DNA of 64,000 nt, taken from positions 28,475,248 through 28,539,247 of the forward strand of contig CAIIXF020000003.1 in the NCBI GenBank assembly GCA_903813345.2. The letters are read 5' to 3'. Under the pieces are notes generated by a model. The model did no database searches and was not told the origin of the DNA. It saw nothing but the letters and a program-made list of their open reading frames with translations. Below, piece after piece: positions 36,795 to 48,700 of this stretch (positions within the stretch are counted from its first letter, which is position 1; the number at the start of each line of letters is the position of its first letter). This DNA comes from Owenia fusiformis (Eukaryota; Annelida; Polychaeta; Sabellida; Oweniidae). A program made the translations under genes and the position numbers.

Positions 36795-39700
36795 TTTTTA
36801 TTTCAAAGAATAAGCATGTTAAAGCAATTGCAAAAAACAATTACAGTACAGTTACATGGTAAACCTACATTTAACAATTTTACAATACAGTACAGTGGTT
36901 AAATATTTCGTCTTAAGAGACGTTATACCATTGGCATTTTTTTTATTTATTTAAAGGAAAAAATCATCAGTTTCATTTGTTTAATTTTGTTTCCATGATT
37001 TTCCACTTATCGCCTCTGCCAACCCGTTTGTCCATAATAAAATATTCCTTCACATTACTTATAAAACCTTTAAGTGTTGGTTTTAACATAGAATATTTGC
37101 ACAAATAAACATACCTTTTAAAAATACATAGCATATTATTTAAGATGATTGTCTTCTCATTTATACTCTCAGGTCCTATCAATACATTTTGTTTAGTGCA
37201 TAGCAATGTGAGCTCTAAAGGAAGCCATTGTTTAATGTCATTTAATACGGCATTTACAATAGTACATTCATACAGAAGATGGCAAATCGTTTCAGGATTT
37301 GCTTTACAGAAAGTGCAAATGTTTGACTCTACGAGTCCACATATTTTTAGGTATGTATTAGTTGCTAAAAATCTGTGAAGGACTTTATAAGTGAAGGATG
37401 ATAACTTAGGTTCATAGTTACTCAGTTTGTTAAGTTTATTTATCTTCTTCCAATCATTTTGATTGAGTGACAAATTCAGATCTTTATTCCATCCTTCTAT
37501 ATATTTGCAACCTTAATATGCTGATGCCTAGAGATGAAGGAGCTCTGCTCAAAATTTTCAAGATTGCTGCTGAATTTTAAATTTATTATTTTATCTTTAT
37601 TTGTCAATTATTATTATAATAAAGATATAATAACTAGACTTTTGAAGATTGCAAGCAATCTCACGGAGGCCCTCTTAGGCATTTTTGACAATTTGAAGGT
37701 CAACTAAAGGACAAATATCAAATCTGAGGTCAGATGTGAACTCCTGAAAACTTGTAGATGATTTTCAAAAAAAGATTTTGTCAATTTGAAGCGAGTTTAA
37801 ATTTGACCTTGAAAGATTTCGAAATTGACCTTTTTTCAACTTTTGAACTCTTATATCTCAAACTGGGACAAAATTCAATTAGATAGTCAATTGCTAATAT
37901 GTGTACAACCCTTAGAGGAATGTGTTTATTTCGACTCAGGATTAAAAATATTGGTTTGTAGTCGAACTTTGCGAAACTTAGATAGCACAGTTTGTGACCT
38001 AATTTCATAATCTTGACCTTTGACTTTGAAAAGTTTTACTTTTTCAGACCTCAGTAGGACTTTTGTAATTAAGCTGACCTAAATTTGAATCCAAAGACTC
38101 AATTTAAAAAATCAACTTTTCTTACCTTTCGAAGGTCATTGAAGGTCAATTAAAGTTCAAAGGTCAAATCTGAGGTCAGATTTGGACTCCTGGGAACTTG
38201 TAGATGAGTTATAAAAAAAATTTGGTCAGATTGAAGCAAGTTGAAAAATGACCTTTTTTGACCGTTTTTTTTACGTCAAATATCTCAAAAACGGTAAAAA
38301 TTTAATGCTGACATATAGTGAAGAATTTATAGAGAATACCAAAATGTAGTTTCAGTTTAATTCATCGCAAGAAATAACGAAGTATAAGGACAAAGTTGAG
38401 AAACTTGAAAAAAATTTAGATTTGACCTAGATCTTGACCTTTGACCTAATTTGATAACCGTGACCCTTGACCTTGAAAATTTTACTATTCTAGAGCTCAG
38501 TAGTTTTTTTTTGATTAGGCCAACCCTAAATTTGAGTCCAAAAACTCAATTTGAAAAATCAACTTTTCTGACATTTCAAAGGTCACTGAAGGTCAACTAA
38601 AGGTCAAATGTCAAATCTGAGGTTAAATATGAACTCCTGAGAAGTTGAAGATGATTTTAAAAAAAAGTTGGGTGAATTTGAAGGAAGTTAAAATTTGACC
38701 TTATAAACTTTGAAAAAATGACCTTTTTCAGTTTTTGAGCTCTTATATCTCAAAAGTGGGACAAAATTTTAATAAATAGTCAATGACTAATATGTGTAGA
38801 ACCCTTAGAGAAAAGTATATCTTGACTTTCAATTAAAAATATTGATTTGAAGTCTTGAAGTATGAGAAACTTAGATAGCACAGTTTGTGACCTAATTTGA
38901 TGACCTTGACCTTTGACCTTGAAATTTTTACTTTTTGAGACCTCAGTAGGCTTTTTGTAATTAGACTGACCTAAATTTGAATCCAAAGACTCAATTTGAA
39001 AAATCAACTTTTCTGACCTTTCGAAGGTCACTGAAGGTCAACTAAAGGTCATAGGTCAAAACTAAGGTCAGATTTGAGTTCCTGAGATCTTGTAGATGCT
39101 TTTTAAAAAAAAGTTTGGTCAATTTAGAGCAAGTTGAAATTTGACCCTCAAAAATTTCGAAATTTGACCATTTTTCAGTTTTTGAGTTCTAATATCTCAA
39201 AACTGGAGCAAAATTTTAATAAATAGTCAATTGCTAATATGTGTAGAGCCTTTAGAGGAATATATATTCTGACTTTCAGTAAAAAAAATTGATTTGTAGT
39301 CTCCAATTTTGAGAAACTTAGAAAACACAGTTTGTGATTTCGTTTGATGACCTTGACCTTTGACCTTGCAAATTTTACTTTTTTAGACCTCAAAAGGTCT
39401 TTTGTGAATAGATATACCTAAATTTGAATCCAGAAAATCGATTTGAAAAATCAACTTTTTTGACCTTTCGGAGGTCACTGAAGGTCAACCGAAGGTCAAA
39501 GGTCAAATCTGAGGTCAGATTTGGACTCCTGGGAACTTGTAGATGATTTTAAAAAAAAAATTTGGTCAGATTGAAGCAAGTTGAAAAATGACCTTTTTTG
39601 ACCGTTTTTTGACGTCAAATATCTCAAAAACGGTAAAAATTTAATGCTGACATATAGTGAACAATTTGTAGAGAATACTTAAATGTAGTTTCAGTTTAAT

Positions 39701-42700
39701 TCATCGCAAGAAATAATGAAGTATAATGACAAACTTGAGAAACTTGAAAAAAAACTTAGATTTGACCTAGATTTTGACCTTTGACCTTGACCTAGATATG
39801 AAATATTTTCCCATCAAGATCAAACCAGGTATCTAGTAGGAGCATATAGTAGAAAGTTGAAAGCTAGTTGAAAGTAGGAGAAAACTGCTTTGATAGAATA
39901 ATAATAAGAAGAAGAATAAAGAAGAACTAGACTTTTGAAGATTGCAAGCAATCTCACGGAGGCCCTCTTAGGCATTTTTGACAATTTGAAGGTCAACTAA
40001 AGGACAAATTTCAAATCTGAGGTCAGATGTGAATTCCTGAGAACTTGTAGATGATTTTCAAAAAAAGATTTTGTCAATTTGAAGCGAGTTTAAATTTGAA
40101 CTTGAAAATTTCGAAATTGACCTTTTTTCAATTTTTGAACTCTTATATCTCAAACTGGGACAAAATTCTATTAGATAGTCAATTGCTTATATGTGTAGAA
40201 CCCTTAGAGGGATGTGTATATTTCGACTTCGGGTTAAAAATATTGGTTTGTAGTCTCGAACTTTGCGAAACTTAGAAAGCACAGTTTGTGACCTAATTTC
40301 ATGATCTTGACCTTTGACCTTGAAAAGTTTTACCCTTTTAGACCTCAGTAGGTCTTTTTCAATCAGGCTGACCTAAATTTGAATCCAAAGACTCAATTTG
40401 AAATATCAACTTTTCTTACCTTTCGAAGGTCATTGAAGGTCAACTAAAGGCCAAAGGTCAAATATGAGGTCAGATTCGGACTCCTGGGAATTTGTAGATG
40501 ATTTTTAAAAAAAAATTTGGTCAGATTGAAGCAAGTTGAAAAATGACCTTTTTTGACCATTTTTCGACGTCAAATATCTCAAAAATGGTAAAAATTCAAT
40601 GCTGACATATAGTAAACAATTTGTAGAAAACACTTAAATGTAGTTTCAGTTTAATTCATCGCAAAAAATAATGAAGTATAAGGACAAAGTTGAGAAACTT
40701 GAAAAAAATTTAGATTTGACCTAGATTTTGACCTTTGACCTAATTTGATAACCGTGACCCTTGACCTTGAAAATTTTACTGTTTTAGAGCTCAGTGGGTC
40801 TTTAATGATTAGGCTTACCCTAAATTTGAATCCAAAAACTCAATTTGAAAAATCAACTTTTCTGACCTTTCGAAGGTCACTGAAGGTCAACTAAAGGTCA
40901 AATATCAAATCTGAGGTTAAATATGAACTCCTGAGAAGTTGTAGATGATTTTTAAAAAAAAGTTGGGTGAATTTGAAGCAAGTTAAAATTTGACCTTATA
41001 AACTTTAAAAAATTGACCTTTTTCAGTTTTTGAGATTTTATATCTCAAAACTGGGACAAAATTTAAATAAATAGTCAATGACTAATATGTGTAGAACCCT
41101 CAGAGGAATGTACATCTTGACTTTCAATTAAAAATATTGATTTGAAGTCTTGAACTATGAGAAACTTAGATAGCACAGTTTGTGACCTAATTTGATGACC
41201 TTGACCTTTGACCTTAAAATTTTTACTTTTTTAGACCTCAGTAGGCTATTTGTAATTAGATTGACTTAAATTTGAATCCAAAGACTCAATTTGAAAAATC
41301 AACTTTTCTGACGTTTCGAAGGTCACTGAAGGTCAACTAAAGGTCAAAGGTCAAATCTGAGGTCAGATTCGGACTCCTAGGAACTTGTAGATGATTTTTA
41401 AAAAAAAATTTGGTCAGATTGAAGCAAGTTAGAAAATGACCTTTTTTGACCGTTTTTTGACGTCAAATATCTCAAAAACGGTAAAAATTTAATGCTGACA
41501 TATAGTGAACAATTTGTAGAGAATACTTAAATGTAGTTTCAGTTTAATTCATCGCAAGAAATAATGAAGTATAAGGACAAACTTGAGAAACTTGAAAAAA
41601 AACTTAGATTTGACCTAGATTTTGACCTTTGACCTTGACCTAGATATGAAATATTTTCCCATCAAGATCAAACCAGGTATCTAGTAGGAGCATATAGTAG
41701 AAAGTTGAAAGCTAGTTGAAAGTAGGAGAAAACTGCTTTGATAGAATAATAATAAGAAGAAGAATAAAGAAGAATAACTAGATTTGTGAAATTGAACAAG
41801 TTCAATTTAAGACTCCAGATTTATTTAACCTAGATAGATCAGTAAAGAGCTGAGTAAGTAACTGAGTAATTAGCTGAGTAAGTACCTTAGTAGTAGTTGA
41901 GTAAGTAGCTGAGTAAGTAACTGAGTAAAAAGCTGAGTAGGTAGCTGAGTAAGTAGCTGAGTAAGTACCTGAGTTAGTAGCTGAGTAAGTTGCTAAGGAA
42001 GTAATAACTAATTAAGTAGTTGAGTAAGTAGTCAAATAAGTAGCTGAGTAGGTAGAGAGGTAAAGCAGGGTATGCAGGAATTTTTGAAAGTATATTTGAT
42101 CAATCTGCATCGTGAATACTGGCAAGTGCGAATTTCAAACTTCAAAATGACGTAGAATCTAAACCGGGGGTCGGATTGCAATTTTAATTTCAGAACCAGA
42201 TTTCTGAGGAAATTCTACCCCTAATTCATAAGTCATACTTTAAAATTGGAGAACTTTTTATTTTGACCTACATTTCGGACACCATATCTCAAAAGTGGGT
42301 CAAAAACTTATTGACGGCAAAATGTTAACATTATAAGCACACTCTTTGCTACAAGTTTACAAAATTTCGGAGAATATCATTGAAGTGTAGTGTCAGAATC
42401 GCAAAATAAAAAAAACTATGAATTTGACCTAGATTTTGAAATAGGTATTTTGGTGTCCAAACTTTGAAGGAAAGTAGCTTTTGAGGTCCCCTTCTTCTAT
42501 GGGCTTTCATTATGTTTAGCTGTACTCATTCTATATCTCGTATTTTTATACTTCAAAAAATTATTCGGTCCCATTGATTTAACATTGGGCACCAAATTTA
42601 GCGATTTTTGAGATTTCAAAACGCCATAACTTCAGAACAAGTAGTCGGATCAAAATTTGGTTTGCAGATCTAGATTTCTGAGAAAATTCTACCCTTAATT

Positions 42701-45700
42701 CATAACTCATACGTTAAATTTGGAAAACTTTTAACTTTGGCCTACTTTTCGGACACCATATCTCAAAAGTGGGTCAAAATACTTTCTGACGGCAAAACGC
42801 TAACACTATTAGCATACTCTTTGCTACCTGTATACAAAATTTTAAAGCAAATCATTTAAATATAGTGTCAGAATCGCAAAAATAAGGGAAAACTATAAAT
42901 TTGACCTAGATTTTGACCTAGGCATTTTGGTGTCCAAATTTTGGAGCTAAGTAGCCTTCGAGGTCCCCTTCTTTAATAGGCTTTCATTATATTAAGCTGT
43001 TCTCAGTCTATATCTCGTATTTTACACTTCAAAAAAATCTTTTTTCCCATTGACATAACATGGGGCAGCAAATTTAGCGATTTTTGAGCTTTCAAAACAC
43101 CATAACTTCCGAACAGGAGGTCGAATCAAAATTTGATTTGCAGATTTGGATTCCTGATAAAATTCTACCCCTTATTCATAACTCATACGTTACATTTGAA
43201 GATTTTTTTATTTTGACCTACTTTTGGGACACCATATCTCAAAAGTGGGTCAAAATTCTTTTTGACGCCAAAAGGCTAACACTATTAGCACACTCTTGGC
43301 TACATGTATACACAATTTCGAAGAATATAATTAAAGTGTAGTGTCAGAATCGCAAAAATAAGGAAAAGCTTTGAATTTGACCTAGATTTTGACCTAGGCA
43401 TTTTGTTGTCCAAATTTTCAAGATTAGAAGGTTTTGAGGTCCCCATCTTTTATGGGCTTCCATTATGTTTAGCTGTACTTAGTCTATTTCTCGTATTTTA
43501 CACTTCAAAAAAATATTTTTTCCCATTGACTTAACATGGGGCACCAAATTTAGCGATTTTTGAGCTTTCAAAACGCCATAACTTCCGAACCGGAAGTCGG
43601 ATCGAAATTTGGTTTGCAGATTCAGATTCCTGAGAAAATTCTGTCTTTAATTCATAGCTCATACGTTAAATTTTTTATTTTGACCTACTTTTCGGACACG
43701 CCATAACTTCCAAACCGGAAGTCGGATCGAAATTTGGTTTGCAGATTCGGATTCCTGAGAAAATTCTATACTTAATTCATAACTCAAACGTCAAATTTTG
43801 AGAATTTTTTATTTTGACCTACTTTTCGGACACCATATCTCAAAAATGGGGCAAAATACTTTCTGACGGCAAAAGGCTAACACTATTAGCAGACTCTTAG
43901 CTACATGTATACAAAATTTCGAAGAATATAATTAATCTGTTGTGTCAGAATCGCAAAAATAAGGAAAAACTTTGAATTTGACCTAGATTTTGACCTAGGC
44001 ATTTTGGTGTCCAAATTTTGAAGCTAGATGGCTTATGAGGTCCCCTTCTTTTAAAAGCTTTCATTATATTTAGCTGAACTCAGTCTATATTTCGTATTTT
44101 TCACTTCAAAAAAATCTTTTTTCCAATTGACTTAACATGGGCACCAAATTTAGCGATTTTTGAGCTTTCAAAACGCCATAACTTCCGAACAGGAAGTCGG
44201 ATCAAAATTTGGTTTGCAGATTCGGATTCCTGAAGAAATTCTACCCTTATTTCATAGCTCATATGTTAAATTTGGAGAACTCTTTGGTTTTGACCTACTT
44301 TCAGGACGCCATATCTCAAAATTGGTACGAGTAATCAAAAATCTGTTGGCACACTGATGAAAGAGCTGTTTCTAAGCTACATCATGAAAAAAAGACAAAG
44401 TTGTTCCCATAAATAATGACGAAGATAATTGATAGAATGTTGAAAATGCAAGATTTGACCTAGTTCTTGACCTTTGACCTAGATAAAAATTTGACCTAAT
44501 TTCCCATCATCCCAGATACATTCCCTAGTTGATCATGTAAGCAACTTAAAGTAAGCTCTTCTAGTTGGTGAGAAATCTGGGAAGGAGGAAGAATAATAAT
44601 AATAAGAAAACTGGCAAAAGCAATAGACTCCAGATTTTCATCTGGAGTCTAATAATAAAGAAAAGCTACAAAAGCTATAGGAGGCCCTTTCAGGAGGGCC
44701 TCCTAATAATAATAAAGAAAAGCTACAAAAGCTATAGGAGGCCCTTTCAGGAGGGCCTCCTAATAATAATTGACAAATCAGATACCAGTGAATGGAGTTG
44801 GATCAAATTTAATGTGCTGGAGAAAGGAGCTCACATGTCATTTATATATATCACATTATACTTAAAGCAGTGTGATGCATCCAGAATGTTCTTCAAGGAA
44901 GTTAATGTTTTTGAATTCATTATTGATAAAAGTTCAGCTCATCTTTATTACAATAGACCAGAAGTGAATTTTTGAGTTGAGTAAATGGTGATTATGTTGT
45001 TTTTATGAAGCGGGGAAGTCAAAACATTACAAATAGAAATTATAGTAAGCATTTGAAGATCATTAAGAAGCATTTAAAATCAAATCCACAGCAAATTTGA
45101 AATAATTAAATATTCTACACTGACCTCAGAGAAAACACTTCCGGTTTTATAATCCATGATTTTATTGATCAAAATTTTTTTATGATTCTTTCAATATCTG
45201 CTGAAATATGGTATGTATACTTGTGTAGATTGTTAAATTACAAAATAGGTAAGGTAAAGAAGATGTAAAAGTCATTTGATCTTGTCCCAGAAGCAATATT
45301 TTTTATTTTTATCGCCTAGAATTCCTTTAAGTTGACCTACAGAAAAATTAACAGTACAGACAACAGCATGACGCATGTTTCAGAAATATATTGTATAATC
45401 ATGAATTAGAACATGTTACAAATTCACAGATAATATGAGAACTGCTTTTACATTGCATGCTACGTGTAGTTGGTACAACCAGTGTGTATTCAAATGAATG
45501 GACTCCTGTTATTGATGCAATGAGGGCTTTTGATAATCGTGCTGAGTCCAGTTTCAATAATCATGACTTTCTAAAAGCAATTTTAAGTGAACATAGTTAT
45601 AACTAGCTATCCCACTGAATGTTTTAAGTTTGGTGACATCTTCACTGGTATTGGGTAATCTCGGTTTTTTTCCGTGTTACTAATGTATGATTTCTCCGCC

Positions 45701-48700
45701 ACTTAAAAAATGTCAGAAATTTTTCACTTTCAATCAAAGTAATTAATATTATTGTTTGGAATTTGGGTACTATATTCCCAAAATATATCTATTTCGCACA
45801 TATCCCATGTTTTTCAACCTGACCCCCAGGGGTGGTATGGGGGGGGGGGGGTCAATAAAATTGAATTTAGATGTCTATAGAGTATAACTTCATTATACTC
45901 AAATGAGAGGAATTGCAAATGTTGTATCAATTTTCAGATTTCTGCCTTGGCACCATAGTCAGGAAATTGTATATTTTTTCACATATTGTCACATGTGGTC
46001 TTTTGGGTTTGACCCCAGAGGCTGTGTATGGTGGTAGAGAAAACAGAAATTTTTGTTAACTTTCAGATCTCTCTGAAGTATTACTGTATTTTACTTAATT
46101 ATGAAAGATACTATTTAAGAGCAGATTCCAAATAATGTATCAGTTTTCAGTTGAAGCCTCAGAAAATCCAACGGGTCTAGTGCACTTTCCATTATGATTT
46201 CCCCATGAACAATATGAATCATTTTTAGGTGTAACATGAAGAATACAATGTCACATAATAATTTGGAAAATATTTAAGTATTTGAACCCACATGGGCTGA
46301 GGTTGAGGTCATTAAGTTCAGCAAGGGTATATTGACTTGACATTGGATGTTTTCTATTGACTTAACATGTGGATACCATCAGATTCCAATGGAGGCCATC
46401 GGTTTCTATTGATTTTCACAAAAATACCTAAAATACACTATGACCTAAATTAATTTCAAATTAAATAATTTCACAATATGACACAAATGGTATATCACAT
46501 CTGATGTGCAAATATAAAGTTTGCAATCGATTCAGGTCATACTTCAAATTAAAAGATTATACATTTTTTCATCATTTTTCTCCTACAAAATGGCTATAGA
46601 AAAATGCTTCAAAAGCAACTTTTACACTTATGAAATCCCATACAACTTTGTAAATCCAAAGATGATACTGTTATGATTCATTAATTAATAGCATATTTGG
46701 ATAAGACGTAGGATTTTTTTTTTCAAATGGGTGCAAAATTCTCATTTTCACAATCCAGACCAAAATTGGTCAAAATATGCCAATTTTTCATGATTTTTCT
46801 CATTTTCAAGAAGTGGATGCAAATGGATTTTTAGGTCGGTGCAAGCCTATTTTCGAAATCTCAATTGGGTGCTGCGCCCACTTGCTTTAATGCTGGGGAG
46901 ATCACTGTGTTATGATAGATCACTAATTCTTATATCCACACTCTGTATAACCTCAGCATTCATTGACTGATTACTGACCAGCAGGTATCCTGCCTTTTAT
47001 TAATTGAAACTTTCTATAAGTATCACTCAGTAGGCGTAAGAATAAATGTGAGTTCAGTGTTTGTTAACACATCAATACATGTAATTATTTTAAGTTATTG
47101 AAGCTATCAACTGAGGATTTACTTGCAGAATCAAGTTGTATTATGAGGCAATAAAATGATATCATAGTATAATTGTCTGATATTGGGTTCATCCTATGAT
47201 AAAAAATTTAAATCATGTTAGATTTGTTTATCACACAGATATGCGGCTGATAAACAATATCTTCACCGTAGTCTGAGTGCTAAGTAGTCTAAAGTGTTCA
47301 GACACCGTAGTCTGAGCACTCTGCCATAGTCTAAAATGTTCAGACATTCCCACATCATAGTCTGAGTGCTCCACCGTAGTCTAAAGTATTCAGACATTCC
47401 CACACTATAGTCTGAGCGCTCTGCCATAGTCTAAAATGTTCAGACATTCCCACACCGTAGTCTGAGTGCTCCGCCATAGTCTAAAATGTTCAGACTCTCC
47501 CACGGCGTAGTGGAAGCACTCCGTCATAGTCTAAAATGTTCAGACATTCCCACACCGTAGTCTGAGTGCTCCGCCATAGTCTAAAATGTTCAGACTCTCC
47601 CACGGCTTAGTGGAAGCACTCCGTCATAGTCTAAAATGTTCAGACTCTCCCACACCATAGTCTGGGCACTCCCTCGTAGTCTTAAATGTTCAGACATTCC
47701 CACGCCGTAGTCTTAGTTCTCCGCCGTAGTCTAAAATGTTCAGACTCTCCTCTATTATAGTCTGATATAAAATAGGTGAATTTAATTTAATATTCAATTG
47801 AATGCTGAACAAGTAGCAACCAATCAACATTTGAGTTCACTGATTAATGTTAGTTAATCTGTATTGAATATTCATGCTTGCTATCATTAGGTGTTGGCCA
47901 GAGATTTAAAACATAAAATTTTAAGGTTTCTGACACTGGAGTCAGAATTTTGAAAATTGAGTTGTGCCTCGCAATATATGTCATATTTGTTGTTTTAAAG
48001 TACATGTACTTCTCCCTTTAACTTGTTTTTATTTTGTATGTTTCAGCCCACATTTGGGAGCAACATTGTCACTCCACCTGGAAACCGTAAACCTGTGCCT
48101 CTTATTCAGTCCTCCCCTAGGCTCAGTAATATTCTGGAGGGTCAAGGTCAGGGAGATAGCCAAGGTCAAGGGGTCAAGGTCGATTATGTGAGAAGATCAG
48201 GTGTTGGAAGCGATATTGAAGGTAATTTGCATAGTTTAGACAATAAAAATGATTCCAAAAATAGAAGAAGACATACAGCATATTAGGTATATAACCTACA
48301 ATTCATTTAAAATAATGATAATCAAAGTTCATCAGAATATAATATGTAAACCTCTGTATTTGAGAAGTGTTCCTGTTATTAAGGCTTAAAGTAAGAGACG
48401 GGTTTAATTTTATTGATCTTTGTTATAATACACTAATTAAAGCCATTGTATAAGTTGAATTTATCTCTCCTCATGTGCAAAGTGTAATTACTTATTCTGT
48501 TTGCGCTTCGTGATCTAAACTAAGAGGTTTAATGTCTTAGACATAAGATACTAATTTAGATCAGGTATCATTCTTTACATAATTTAGACTAATTTATATA
48601 CAGTCGGCTTTGTTCTGTTTTGGGATTAAAATCAGTCAGGTTTTATAAAAACCCTCGATGAATATTTTGAACTTTGAAAATGTGCAGCCAGGCTTAGGTG

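Larger units (their letters stand above)
37634..44761 (-). mobile_element. Nested Helentron/Helitron-like elements with AGGTCA arrays
   Basis: Read on the minus strand, three 3' termini are visible at 37,634, 39,927 and 41,778. Each is a perfect hairpin (GATTGC-TT-GCAATC twice, AAATTGAAC-TT-GTTCAATTT once) followed about 10 bases later by CTAG|T. Three hairpin blocks that look like matching 5' ends lie at 44,736-44,761, 44,679-44,704 and 44,625-44,650. Each 5' hairpin shares a motif with a 3' subterminal region (GAGGGCCTCC, ATCTGGAGTCT). The order fits element B (41,778-44,650) inside A' inside A, each inserted in the TTATTATT tract near the 5' end of the previous one. No Rep/helicase is seen. 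Confidence 0.55.

Noticed and set aside
44565-44975. 136-residue frame with duplicated KKSYKSYRRPFQEGLLIII
   Set aside because: It is a translation of the 57-base hairpin pair plus flanking intron, not a gene.
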